DNA of 7,154 nt from positions 1 to 7,154 of the forward strand of contig JAJZDO010000111.1 in assembly GCA_021805955.1 (NCBI GenBank). Reading direction: 5' to 3'. Positions within the stretch are counted from its first letter, which is position 1, and the number at the start of each line of letters is the position of its first letter. Source of the stretch: Acidobacteriota bacterium. Lineage in GTDB: Bacteria; Acidobacteriota; Terriglobia; Terriglobales; Acidobacteriaceae. Shown piece by piece: positions 1 to 6,804 of this stretch. Under the pieces are notes generated by a model. That model did no database searches. It had not been told where the DNA came from and saw only the letters and a program-made list of their open reading frames with translations. The translations under genes were made by a program, and so were the position numbers.

Positions 1-1
1 T

Positions 2-145
2 GCTATGCGGTCATGGCACCGCGACAACTCACGCTTCCAACCGGATAATCGCTTCTCCATCGCGCTTGCGGACAACCACCTACCAGAGCGCGTTCAGTTT
101 ACCATCTACAACTGTAGTATTAGGAACGTGTCATTGCCCGGCTAG
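2..145 (+). CDS. 3' end of an unrecognised CDS entering from the left edge
   Basis: This frame is open from the left edge and stops at TAG 143-145, giving about 47 residues. The translation has a protein-like mix (DNRFSIALADNHLPERVQ, then FTIYNC) with alternating hydrophobic and polar residues that would suit beta strands. By hand count about 70% of its codons end in G or C, against about half in the overlapping longer frame that starts at 66, so this frame is the better candidate. An ATG at position 5 exists, but no ribosome binding site can be judged so near the edge, so I treat it as a C-terminal fragment. I do not recognise the family. It ends inside the tail of a convergent small frame (131-250). 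Confidence 0.4.
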   Translation, partial: AMRSWHRDNSRFQPDNRFSIALADNHLPERVQFTIYNCSIRNVSLPG

Positions 146-250
146 CCGACGATACGCCAAGAACTCCGGAATCAGGGCTCCAAAACGCAGGTCAATCAGC
201 GCATTGGCCTGTTCTCGCCAACGTAGATCGTCAAAGCAGGATGGCTCCAT
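131..250 (-). CDS. possible small hypothetical gene or gene remnant (39 aa)
   Basis: A minus-strand frame starts at ATG 250-248 and ends at TGA 133-131. The product is rich in charged, helix-forming residues (for example DDLRWREQANALIDLRFG) and reads like real protein rather than a random frame. The frame stays open upstream to about 325 without a better start; a GTG begins at 271. No strong Shine-Dalgarno sequence precedes the ATG. It could be a small gene, or the C-terminal remnant of a decayed one. I do not recognise a family. The longer plus-strand frame from 66 to 479 covers this stretch antisense and looks less protein-like. Confidence 0.25.
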   Translation of the reverse strand: MEPSCFDDLRWREQANALIDLRFGALIPEFLAYRRLAGQ

Positions 251-314
251 GCCAGACCGACCTGCCAACACGCCTCGCCCGACTAGGCGACATCTGGGAG
301 TGAAACCTTTCTCA

Positions 315-368
315 TCCGTTCGGCATCACAAACGGAGTGGACGTGAGCCGAATATCTCTCAGGGAGAG
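315..368 (+). promoter_or_regulatory. leader region of the lipoprotein gene with competing hairpins
   Basis: Bases 251-415 carry no convincing gene apart from the upstream open part of the small minus-strand frame. Three short pairings sit 48-100 bases before the lipoprotein start. TCCGTT 315-320 can pair with AACGGA 331-336. TTCGGC 319-324 can pair with GCCGAA 347-352. CTCTC 356-360 can pair with GAGAG 364-368 around a 3-base loop. The first two share bases 319-320, so they exclude each other. I see no match to a riboswitch class I know, and no convincing -35/-10 pair. The stems are short and may be chance. Confidence 0.2.
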
Positions 369-415
369 CATAAGCTGGGCAGGCCGCATCTCACATTGCC
401 TGTGAGGAGTACCGC

Positions 416-1639
416 GTGTCTCGGATTTTTCTTCGCTTTCTTTGCTCATTCGCATTTGCACTCCAGGTCCTGGTCATGACCGGGTGCGGCGGTCCAAGTT
501 CGATGACCTCCAAGGTCGGCGGTGTCAACGCTCCAGGCACCGGAAGCGGTTCAGGAAGCGGTTCAGGAAGCGGTTCGGGAAGCGGTTCAGGCAGCGGTTC
601 GGGAAGCGGTTCAGGCAGCGGTTCGGGAAGCGGTTTGGGAAGCACCCCCAGTGCGGGATGCGGCGGTCCGGGATATGGATATACCAACGCAAACGGAATC
701 GGCATCTGGTTGAAAAGCCCCTCACCCGGTGAGAATTCAAGCAATGTCCTGGTGAATGCAATCGAATCGGGGCCTGCGGTCAGCCAGTGGACGGTTTGCC
801 TCGACGGTCAAGCCGTGTATGAGATAAGTAACGCCGGGAGTTCCATCTCCCAGGAGATCGCAATTCCCACTGGCCAGCATCTTCTGTGGGCAAGCGCGTC
901 GGACGCCAAGGGCGACTCCAACCGATCGGAAATTCATTTGATTCAGGTTGGACCGCCGCCGCCGAGCAGTACAGTGCTGCCGACTCCGCCTGCAAACGCA
1001 CAAGTGCTCTCGGAGATGCAGAACGACAGCGCCAACTGGAGCATCTGCAGCCTGTGTGCGGCGGGCACCAGCACCACCGGCAACTACTGGATGCATTTCG
1101 ACCAAAGCGAGCCCTCGCTGAGCGGCAGCAGCCTTGAGATGTACGCCGACGGACCGTCCTGGACCAACGTGCTGTTTATGGACACGATGCTGGGCACCAG
1201 TCCCAATTCCCATTTCTTATGGGACTTCTGGGTCTATCATGACCCCGCTGCCGAAGCCCACTTCTGGTCCTCGGAGTTCGATCTCTGGCAGGTCTTGGGT
1301 GGCAACGAGTTCATGATCGGCAGCCAGTGCGACGTTGGAGACGGCTACTGGTCCACCTGGGACAGCCAGGGCGGCTCCTGGATTCTGAATGGAATCCCTT
1401 GTCCGCACTGGGCGTCGGGCTGGCACCACGTCCAGTGGTACTATGAGCGCATCAGTCCCACGCAATATCGCTACGACACACTCGTGTTCGACGGTCAGGC
1501 ATACGGGTTGAATCAGACCTGGACGGTGAACCAAACCACCTGGTCGGACATGATCGGCATTCAATACCAACTGGACCAGGATCCCACCGGTACTCCACTT
1601 CACGAATGGGTCGATAACGTGACTCTGACGATGTGGTAA
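416..1639 (+). CDS. secreted lipoprotein: Gly-Ser linker, Ig-like domain, lectin-like C-terminal domain
   Basis: Probable lipoprotein of 407 residues. The GTG start at 416 is chosen because GAGGAG at 404-409 lies six bases upstream. Residues 1-23 form a signal peptide (basic SRIFLR, then a hydrophobic stretch) ending in VMTGC, so Cys24 is the likely lipidation site; Met at -3 is slightly unusual. Residues 43-74 are a Gly-Ser repeat linker. Residues about 90-178 look like an Ig-like beta domain (VSQWTVCLDGQAVYEI, then TGQHLLWASASDAKGD). After a Pro-rich hinge (179-193), residues about 195-407 form a Trp- and Tyr-rich domain (FLWDFWVYHD, EFDLWQ, GWHHVQWYYE, EWVDNVTLTMW) that resembles concanavalin A-like lectin or LamG folds. 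Six further cysteines (82, 128, 211, 214, 305, 329) could form disulfides outside the cytoplasm. A role in binding glycans or surfaces is inferred. I see no confident catalytic signature. The gene appears monocistronic. Confidence 0.8.
   Translation: MSRIFLRFLCSFAFALQVLVMTGCGGPSSMTSKVGGVNAPGTGSGSGSGSGSGSGSGSGSGSGSGSGSGSGSGLGSTPSAGCGGPGYGYTNANGIGIWLKSPSPGENSSNVLVNAIESGPAVSQWTVCLDGQAVYEISNAGSSISQEIAIPTGQHLLWASASDAKGDSNRSEIHLIQVGPPPPSSTVLPTPPANAQVLSEMQNDSANWSICSLCAAGTSTTGNYWMHFDQSEPSLSGSSLEMYADGPSWTNVLFMDTMLGTSPNSHFLWDFWVYHDPAAEAHFWSSEFDLWQVLGGNEFMIGSQCDVGDGYWSTWDSQGGSWILNGIPCPHWASGWHHVQWYYERISPTQYRYDTLVFDGQAYGLNQTWTVNQTTWSDMIGIQYQLDQDPTGTPLHEWVDNVTLTMW
542..643 (+). repeat. 12-bp tandem repeat encoding a Gly-Ser linker
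   Basis: Eight copies of a 12-bp unit, consensus GGAAGCGGTTCR, run from 542 to 637, with a partial ninth to 643. Each encodes Gly-Ser-Gly-Ser, except the eighth, which reads Gly-Ser-Gly-Leu through TTG. Units differ at base 3 (A or C) and base 12 (A or G). Units 4-5 (578-601) and 6-7 (602-625) are identical 24-base blocks, which indicates expansion by duplication of a two-unit block. Copy number changes would keep the reading frame, so linker length could vary between strains. Confidence 0.95.
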
Positions 1640-2204
1640 GGCGAGCGCTGGGTGCTCGTTCGGTCGTCGCCAATTGCAACTCCATAAATCTCGACTTCCG
1701 TTTCGTCGATAACCGTGCGCAATTCCTCAGGCAGCAGCGCCTCCGTGTGGACTCAAAAGCCAATTTTGATCTCGCGCATCTCGATTCAGCAGGTAGACAA
1801 CCGGGCGATAGACCAAGGGCAGACGGAGCGTTGTCGTTCCGATCCGCCCGCCTAGATTCTGCGACAGCTTGGGATTTAAGTCCTTGCTCGTGGGCTCCAC
1901 GGTGTAACCGTCGCTCAAATGCTTGAGTAACGTCGCAGTGTGCGTGCTCTTGATGTACAGGCTGAGTCGAATGATTTGTGCCCGGTGGTCTCCCACTATT
2001 TCGAAATGATCTTCCTCCGGGGCGGACCAAGGGTTGCTGGAGTAGTTGTAGGGAAGGAGTCGTCCGTAGAGGAGCCGGTTCTCGATCAGGTTGTCGGAAC
2101 TCATCTGTAACACCCAGAGCTGCAGAGCGCAGTCGCGGCTGTCCTTGGAGAAAAGCCTTTCTAGCCCTCCCGTCTTTGACTAGATCATCCAATGAAAGCG
2201 CCAT
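1640..2204 (-). pseudogene. broken unrecognised gene with at least two frame breaks
   Basis: ATG 2204-2202 is preceded by GGAGG seven bases upstream and begins MALSLDDLVKDGRARKAF. Near 2150 the protein-like reading moves to another frame, which continues SKDSRDCALQLWVLQMSSDN and runs with convincing composition (DHFEIVGDHRAQII, LPLVYRPVVYLLNRD) to TGA 1729-1727. Around 1755 it appears to move again, to a frame reading EALLPEELRTVIDETEVEIY and GVAIGDDRTS, which stays open to 1600 in the end of the lipoprotein gene. Each shift amounts to one extra base, and both lie at a GGCTTTT run (minus strand). An automated caller would probably report only 1727-2113. I do not recognise the family. It may be a decayed gene, or an intact one broken by homopolymer sequencing errors. 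The lipoprotein gene converges on its end. Confidence 0.5.
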
Positions 2205-2496
2205 TCATTTTCCTCCGGTTTCACCAAGCCTAAAGATGTCATCCGAACAGGGAAAGGATACCCAAGGTGACAATATCACCGGACGGCACAAATTAGGCTG
2301 AGCAGGAAGAATATCGCACTGTCAACTGCTTAATCACGAGTCATCACACCGGCTTCATTTTGAACGCGCAAGCTTTCGCTGTCTGCCGATCTGGATTTGT
2401 GACAAATCGCCGAGTCACTCACAGATCGTACCGGCGGAAATCCCGCTTCGGGACTGCAGGGCATCTGGAACCAGCCGCCATCTGGGGCGCGTTGCT
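2205..2496. other. intergenic region without a convincing gene
   Basis: These 292 bases separate the acyltransferase stop from the start of the broken gene, both on the minus strand. Small open frames exist on both strands but lack start signals and protein-like composition. On the minus strand a TTGACA hexamer (2325-2320) lies about 115 bases upstream of the broken gene, but no -10 element sits at the right distance. The inverted repeat at 2441-2453 is listed separately. Confidence 0.5.
2441..2453 (-). terminator. weak possible terminator hairpin after the acyltransferase gene
   Basis: The inverted repeat TCCCG/CGGGA with a 3-base loop lies about 45 bases downstream of the acyltransferase stop. 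On the minus strand it is followed by only three T residues, so it is a poor intrinsic terminator. It may simply be a chance palindrome. Confidence 0.2.
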
Positions 2497-3696
2497 TCAG
2501 ATGCGAAGGAAAATTCTCTTGCGGTACATCCAAAAGAGCATCAGCCAGTAGGTAGCAAGGGTCAACCCACCCAGGAACAGGGGTTCGAGCGCCGACCCAA
2601 ACATGTTGAGAATTGAGGGTCCAAGATGGATACGGAAGCTGTTCTCCACGGCGTCCTCAAAGAGATAGGACATGAGATAGGCGGCAATTGAGTTCATGCC
2701 AACGACAACGAGAGGAAACGCGAGCCGCCGGTGATTGTGGACGTCGATGATCCACGAGAAAGCAGACAGGAAAAGAAAGCACATGCCGCCGCTGAATAAG
2801 GTCCAGGATGGCGTCCAGATGCGCTTGACGATGGGGCAGATTCCTGTGAAGTGCAGGAACAGTCCAGCGCAGAGCAACGCGACGGCTGCCAGCAAGAACC
2901 GCCGTAGCGGGACGCGCGGCGCGGAGGCGATGAACCATCGTCCAGCGGCCAGGCCGAGCACCATGGTGCAAAATGTCGGGATGAAACTCAACGTAAGATA
3001 GCCGCCATCGTTGAAGAGGAACGGGCTGGTACGGGGGAAAAGGTTCAAGAACCAGAGATCGAAGGCTTGCCCGAGATTGCTGTTCTTGTTCCAATGAGCG
3101 GCGAAGCCGGTGAGCAGGTGCCGATGCCAATCCGGAGGAACGCCGACCGCCGCATAATTGAACCCTTGGGCGGGGACGGGATAGAGCGCCCATGCCAGCC
3201 AGTAGCAGAAAAGGGTCAAACCGAAGGCAAGCCATTGCCATCGCGGCTTGCACAAGCTGATCAGAAACACGAACGTGTAGCCGAGGCCGATCTGAGTCAG
3301 CGTGTCTTCAAAGGTGAAATAGGTAGCGGAACGGTGGAGAGAGCGCAGAAAAATTCCGAGGGCAATCAGAACAAAACTGCGCCAGACGGTATGCAGGACC
3401 ATGCGTTGGAAGCTCTCGCCTCTACGCTGCCGGCTGCGCAGTGAATATGGCAGGGCAACGCCCACCAGAAAGGTGAAGGATGGCTGGATCATGTCGTGCA
3501 GACTCATTCCGGTCCATTCGACATGCGACTGGTTATAGGAAAGAACGCGCCAGAAGATGCTTCCCGGATAGGAGAGCGCGACCTTGGAAAACCTGAGAAC
3601 CTCACCCAGCATAAGGAGCATGACGAAACCGCGGTATGCATCGACGGCTACATTGCGTTGCGGCAGCTTTTCAGTTCCATCCTGTTGACCCTCCAC
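2497..3696 (-). CDS. polytopic membrane acyltransferase, heparan-alpha-glucosaminide N-acetyltransferase-like (COG4299/DUF5009 type)
   Basis: Integral membrane protein of 399 residues with about ten hydrophobic segments. It resembles bacterial relatives of HGSNAT, which moves an acetyl group from cytoplasmic acetyl-CoA across the membrane to an amino sugar. Diagnostic stretches are DAYRG at 19-23, SHVEWTGMSLHDMIQPSF at 57-74, FLFNDGGY at 226-233, KRIWTPSW at 291-298 and GMNSIAAY at 333-340. In human HGSNAT the active histidine sits in a segment KHASWNGL that aligns by eye with SHVEWTGM here, which makes His58 the candidate catalytic residue. I chose GTG 3696-3694 because GGAGG (3709-3705) lies eight bases upstream. 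An in-frame GTG at 3711, five codons earlier, has its GAGGAG only one base away. A TATAGT at 3766-3761 could be a -10 element, but I see no matching -35. The true acceptor, and whether the acyl group is acetyl, cannot be told. No partner gene is adjacent on the same strand. Confidence 0.85.
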   Translation of the reverse strand: MEGQQDGTEKLPQRNVAVDAYRGFVMLLMLGEVLRFSKVALSYPGSIFWRVLSYNQSHVEWTGMSLHDMIQPSFTFLVGVALPYSLRSRQRRGESFQRMVLHTVWRSFVLIALGIFLRSLHRSATYFTFEDTLTQIGLGYTFVFLISLCKPRWQWLAFGLTLFCYWLAWALYPVPAQGFNYAAVGVPPDWHRHLLTGFAAHWNKNSNLGQAFDLWFLNLFPRTSPFLFNDGGYLTLSFIPTFCTMVLGLAAGRWFIASAPRVPLRRFLLAAVALLCAGLFLHFTGICPIVKRIWTPSWTLFSGGMCFLFLSAFSWIIDVHNHRRLAFPLVVVGMNSIAAYLMSYLFEDAVENSFRIHLGPSILNMFGSALEPLFLGGLTLATYWLMLFWMYRKRIFLRI

Positions 3697-3981
3697 GATG
3701 CAATCCTCCACGCTCCTCTGAAGTTTCCAACCCTATCGCTTCCGACAGCAAATTTGTTTCACTATAGCACCTGTTATTTCGTATTTCATCATTTACATGC
3801 AAGGAACAAAGGATTTGAGCGGGGAAGGGTTTGGATCGCGCCCAAGATCCGAGCGACTCAGGGACTGAACTGCGCGGCCCAGATTGATACGGCTGCCTGA
3901 GGGTGAGCGGGAATGCGTTCCGGCAACTTCTCCAACAAGTGACTCGCGTCGGAAACGAACAATCACGCGGAACAAGGTGAG

Positions 3982-4086
3982 TTACTCGGCCCGGAGAGCC
4001 TCCGCCGGTTCGATGGAAGCGGCTCGGCGCGCAGGCAGCAGCCCGGCGACCAGGGCGCAAACACTGAGAGCAGAAACGGCTGCTGC
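3982..4086 (-). pseudogene. C-terminal remnant of a second ADOP-type permease
   Basis: The minus strand from 4086 to TAA 3984-3982 reads 34 residues that match the end of ADOP/FtsX permeases: CALVAGLLPARRAASIE followed by PAEALRAE and a stop. The intact permease in this window ends CALLASIIPALRAASIN, then PVTALRVE. Over the last 29 residues 19 are identical by hand count, while the codons differ widely, so this is an old paralogue and not a fresh copy. An in-frame TAG at 4089-4087 ends the similarity upstream, and no other part of a permease is found there. The start of the intact, oppositely oriented permease lies 85 bases away. The rest of the gene was probably lost by deletion or rearrangement. 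Confidence 0.75.
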
Positions 4087-4171
4087 CTAGCTGCGGAGGC
4101 TTAATGTAACATCGGTTGGGTTGCGGGAACTTTTTGGGTTGATTCGCCGTATGTGCCCCCAGAGGATAATG

Positions 4172-6730
4172 ATGCAAACTCTGCGCCAGGACATTGAGTA
4201 CGCTTTGCGACAAATGCGATTGTCGCCCGTGTTCACGCTGACGGCCATGCTGACACTCGCGCTGGGGATTGGCGCAACGACGGCCATTTTCTCGCTGATT
4301 CATACGGTGATGCTGAAGTCGCTGCCGGTGGTCGATCCGTCGAGCCTGTATCGGGTGGGCGCGGGCAATGACTGCTGCGTGGAAGGCGGCCCGCAAAATG
4401 TCTGGGGCATGTATTCTTACCAGCTCTATCAGCGCTTCCAGGCAGCAGCGCCGGAATTCGACCAGCTCGCGGCCTTCCAGGCTGGCGGATCGCAGTTCAG
4501 CGTGCGACGTGGTGGAACCAGCCAGCTGGCTAAACCTCTGCGCAACGAGTTCGTCTCGGGAAACTATTTCGCGACCTTCGGCGTGCAGGCCTATGCAGGC
4601 AGAACGCTGATGCCAGCCGACGATCAGCCATCCGCCACGCCGGCAGCCATGCTCAGCTATCGGGCGTGGCAGCAGGAATACGGGTCGGACCCGGGAGTGA
4701 TCGGCGCAAGCTTCATTCTGGATGGCCAGCCCTTCACCATCGTCGGCATCACGCCTCCCGGCTTTTACGGGGAAACATTGCGCAGCGATCCGCCGCAACT
4801 GTTCGTGCCGCTCCAGCAGGAACCGTTGCTGACGGGGAAAAATTCTATCCTGAAGCAATCCAGTGCATGGCTGCGCGTGATTGGCCGTCTGCGTCCGGGA
4901 GCTACCACAGCGGGGCTTTCGGCGCGTTTCACCGCCATCATGCGGCAGTGGCTGGTAACGGATTTCGTTGTCGGTCCGCTAAAAGATTATCTGCCACAGA
5001 TCAAAGCCATGCTGCCGAAACAAACCATCGAAGTGATTCCGGCAGGGGCGGGCGTGGGAGAAATGAAAGCGAATTATGAAGTCAGCTTGCGCATTCTGAT
5101 GACAGTCTGCTGCCTGGTGCTGTTGATTGCGTGTGCCAATATTGCCAACCTGCTGCTGGCGCGGGGCACCGCCCGGCGACCGCAAACTTCGATCCGTCTG
5201 GCCATGGGAGCTTCCAGAAGACGGCTCATCCGCCAGTCGCTGACGGAAAGCGTAGTGCTTTCCGTACTGGGAGGTGCGGCGGGCATGGTGATCGCGTATG
5301 CGGGAGTCAAACTGATTGTTGCGCTGGCGTTTCACAGCGCGCACAACGTTCCCATCGATGCGTCGCCTTCGTTGCCCATTCTGGCTTTTGCTTTTGGTTT
5401 ATCGCTGGTCACTGGATTGCTGTTCGGCGTCGCACCGGCGGGGCTGACTTCGCACGGCAACCCAGCGGAAGCGCTGCGCGGAGCCAGTCGCAGTACGCGC
5501 GATAGCACGTCCCTGCCACAGAAGATTCTGGTGGTGTTGCAGGCAACGCTTTCCATCGTGCTGCTGGCCGGAGCCGGCTTGCTGATTCGCAGCCTGCAGA
5601 AAATGGAGCATCAGGATTTCGGATTTGAGACGGACCATCGCGTGAACATCAGCGTGAATGCGCCTTTTTCCGGCTACTCCCCGGAAAAACTGGACGCGAC
5701 CTACCGTGAGTTGCAAAGCCGCCTCTCCCACATTCCCGGCGTCGAGCGCGCGGCCCTCGCCGGCTACACTCCCTTCACCGACAACTGGGGGGAGCTGATT
5801 CTTCGCGAAGGCCACGGCATTCCACAGGTGAACGAAGACTCTGGTTCTTCCTGGGATCGCGTTAGCCCCGGCTACCTGGAGGCCATGGGGGAGCGCATTC
5901 TGCGTGGCCGCAGCATCACGGAACAGGACACGGCGGCAACGCAAAATGTCGCCGTGGTGGATGAAAGCTTCGTTCGTAAATTTTTCAAGAAAGATGAAAA
6001 TCCCATCGGCACGCATTTCGGCATGGACATGCTGCAATACAGCGGAACCTATGAGATTGTGGGCGTGGTCCGCGATGCCAACTATACCGATCCCAGCGGC
6101 CACTGGAGACGCCCGTTGTTCTTTGTGCCGCTGGCGCAACATGTGCGTTACGACACGCCCATGATGCAGACGATCGAGGACCGTACCCACTTGATCAAAG
6201 CCGTGGTATTGCAGTTGCACGGCAGCATGGAAGGCCTGGAGCCGCAGGTACGCCGGATCTTTGCGGACGTGGACCCGAACCTGACCCTGATCAGCATGCG
6301 AACTATGCAGGAACAGGTAGCGAACCGGCTCGACCAGCAGCGCACCTTAGCGCAAATGACCGGACTTTTCGGCATTTTGGCGCTGATTCTGGCGGCTGTC
6401 GGGCTGTATGGAGTGACTGCGTATACGGTGGAGCGGCGCACCGGCGAGATTGGCGTCCGCATGGCGCTGGGAGCAAGCCGGGCCAACGTGATTCGCCTGG
6501 TGTTGCTTGGAGCATTCCTGCAGATTCTGATCGGACTGCTGATCGGCATTCCAGTTTCGATAGGATGCTCGCGCTTGATTGCAACGCAGTTGTATCAGGT
6601 GAAGGGCTGGGACCCGCTCGTGCTTGCCGGATCGATCCTGGCGCTTGGAGTTTGCGCTTTGCTGGCCAGCATCATTCCGGCACTGCGGGCGGCGTCCATC
6701 AATCCGGTGACAGCGTTGCGTGTCGAGTAG
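4172..6730 (+). CDS. ADOP-type ABC transporter permease (MacB/FtsX-like, two FtsX domains)
   Basis: Complete permease of 852 residues, a normal length for acidobacterial duplicated orphan permeases. The N-terminal motif DIEYALRQMRLSPVFTLTA followed by LTLALGIGATTAIFSL is typical. TM1 is at about 21-45, then a MacB-like periplasmic domain (about 50-300). The first FtsX membrane block covers about 305-425, with the cytoplasmic loop RLAMGASRRRLIRQSLTES at 342-360. A further TM lies at 452-473 and a second periplasmic domain at 474-728. The second FtsX block covers 730-840, with ERRTGEIGVRMALGASR at 754-770. The C-terminus RAASINPVTALRVE is also family-typical. ATG 4172 is chosen because AGAGG (4161-4165) lies six bases upstream; ATG 4169 is too close to it, and TTG 4121 would add 17 residues the family lacks. 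No ABC ATPase is encoded here. MacB relatives couple ATP hydrolysis to periplasmic movements that drive efflux; the substrate is unknown. I see no clear promoter in 4087-4171. Confidence 0.95.
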   Translation: MQTLRQDIEYALRQMRLSPVFTLTAMLTLALGIGATTAIFSLIHTVMLKSLPVVDPSSLYRVGAGNDCCVEGGPQNVWGMYSYQLYQRFQAAAPEFDQLAAFQAGGSQFSVRRGGTSQLAKPLRNEFVSGNYFATFGVQAYAGRTLMPADDQPSATPAAMLSYRAWQQEYGSDPGVIGASFILDGQPFTIVGITPPGFYGETLRSDPPQLFVPLQQEPLLTGKNSILKQSSAWLRVIGRLRPGATTAGLSARFTAIMRQWLVTDFVVGPLKDYLPQIKAMLPKQTIEVIPAGAGVGEMKANYEVSLRILMTVCCLVLLIACANIANLLLARGTARRPQTSIRLAMGASRRRLIRQSLTESVVLSVLGGAAGMVIAYAGVKLIVALAFHSAHNVPIDASPSLPILAFAFGLSLVTGLLFGVAPAGLTSHGNPAEALRGASRSTRDSTSLPQKILVVLQATLSIVLLAGAGLLIRSLQKMEHQDFGFETDHRVNISVNAPFSGYSPEKLDATYRELQSRLSHIPGVERAALAGYTPFTDNWGELILREGHGIPQVNEDSGSSWDRVSPGYLEAMGERILRGRSITEQDTAATQNVAVVDESFVRKFFKKDENPIGTHFGMDMLQYSGTYEIVGVVRDANYTDPSGHWRRPLFFVPLAQHVRYDTPMMQTIEDRTHLIKAVVLQLHGSMEGLEPQVRRIFADVDPNLTLISMRTMQEQVANRLDQQRTLAQMTGLFGILALILAAVGLYGVTAYTVERRTGEIGVRMALGASRANVIRLVLLGAFLQILIGLLIGIPVSIGCSRLIATQLYQVKGWDPLVLAGSILALGVCALLASIIPALRAASINPVTALRVE

Positions 6731-6752
6731 CCGGGAAAACTTTCTGGTTTTT
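6731..6752 (+). terminator. possible intrinsic terminator directly after the permease gene
   Basis: Bases 6731-6737 (CCGGGAA) can pair with 6741-6747 (TTTCTGG minus its third T pairings as G-U), closing a 3-base loop. The seven pairs include two G-U pairs. Five T residues follow at 6748-6752. The hairpin begins at the first base after the permease stop, which suits a rho-independent terminator separating the permease from the PadR gene. The stem is short. Confidence 0.45.
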
Positions 6753-6764
6753 GTTGAGATTGCC

Positions 6765-6794
6765 TTGACAACTCCTCAGACGTCTTAATATAAA
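6765..6794 (+). promoter_or_regulatory. sigma-70-type promoter of the padR-like gene
   Basis: A perfect -35 TTGACA (6765-6770) and a -10 TATAAA (6789-6794, five of six against TATAAT) are 18 bases apart. Transcription would start near 6801, only about five bases before the ATG at 6806. No Shine-Dalgarno sequence fits between, so the transcript is predicted to be leaderless or nearly so. Confidence 0.65.
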
Positions 6795-6804
6795 GATGTC
6801 TGAG
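6775..6804 (+). promoter_or_regulatory. palindromic operator candidate for PadR autoregulation
   Basis: Arms CTCAGACGTCTT (6775-6786) and AAGATGTCTGAG (6793-6804) are reverse complements at 11 of 12 positions and surround AATATA. The 30-base palindrome covers part of the spacer, the -10 element and the expected transcript start, and ends one base before the start codon. PadR proteins bind palindromes as dimers and often repress their own genes, so this is the natural operator. The layout differs from the ATGT-N8-ACAT pattern described for some PadR proteins. Confidence 0.65.

Noticed and set aside
66..479. Plus-strand 137-residue frame before the lipoprotein
   Set aside because: Codon third positions and composition are poor, it has no ribosome binding site, and it overlaps the well-supported lipoprotein signal peptide.
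542..643. CRISPR-like tandem repeat
   Set aside because: There are no spacers; the units are contiguous and encode Gly-Ser in frame.
391..744. Minus-strand frame with PLPEPLPEP repeats resembling a Pro-rich protein
   Set aside because: It is the antisense reading of the Gly-Ser repeat and lies wholly within the lipoprotein region, which has a better start signal and domain content.
1642..1658. CGAGC/GCTCG hairpin after the lipoprotein as a terminator
   Set aside because: The stem is five pairs with a 7-base loop and no T run follows.
1452..2204. Minus-strand frame of 250 residues read as one protein
   Set aside because: Only its first ~18 residues look real; afterwards the composition becomes Arg/Ser-rich shadow while another frame carries the protein-like sequence, and its end runs antisense through the lipoprotein gene.
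3793..3975. Minus-strand 60-residue frame in the acyltransferase upstream region
   Set aside because: It has no ribosome binding site and no protein-like pattern; the region is better read as upstream non-coding sequence.
4104..4112. ATGT-A-ACAT palindrome before the permease as a PadR site
   Set aside because: The half-sites resemble PadR motifs but are only one base apart and do not match the strong palindrome at 6775-6804.
4121..4171. TTG start 17 codons upstream of the chosen permease start
   Set aside because: The family begins at the MQTLRQDI-type motif, and ATG 4172 has AGAGG at good spacing.
3671..4858. Long minus-strand frame of 395 residues
   Set aside because: It runs antisense to the ADOP permease, crosses the ADOP remnant in a different frame and reads as Arg/His-rich shadow sequence.
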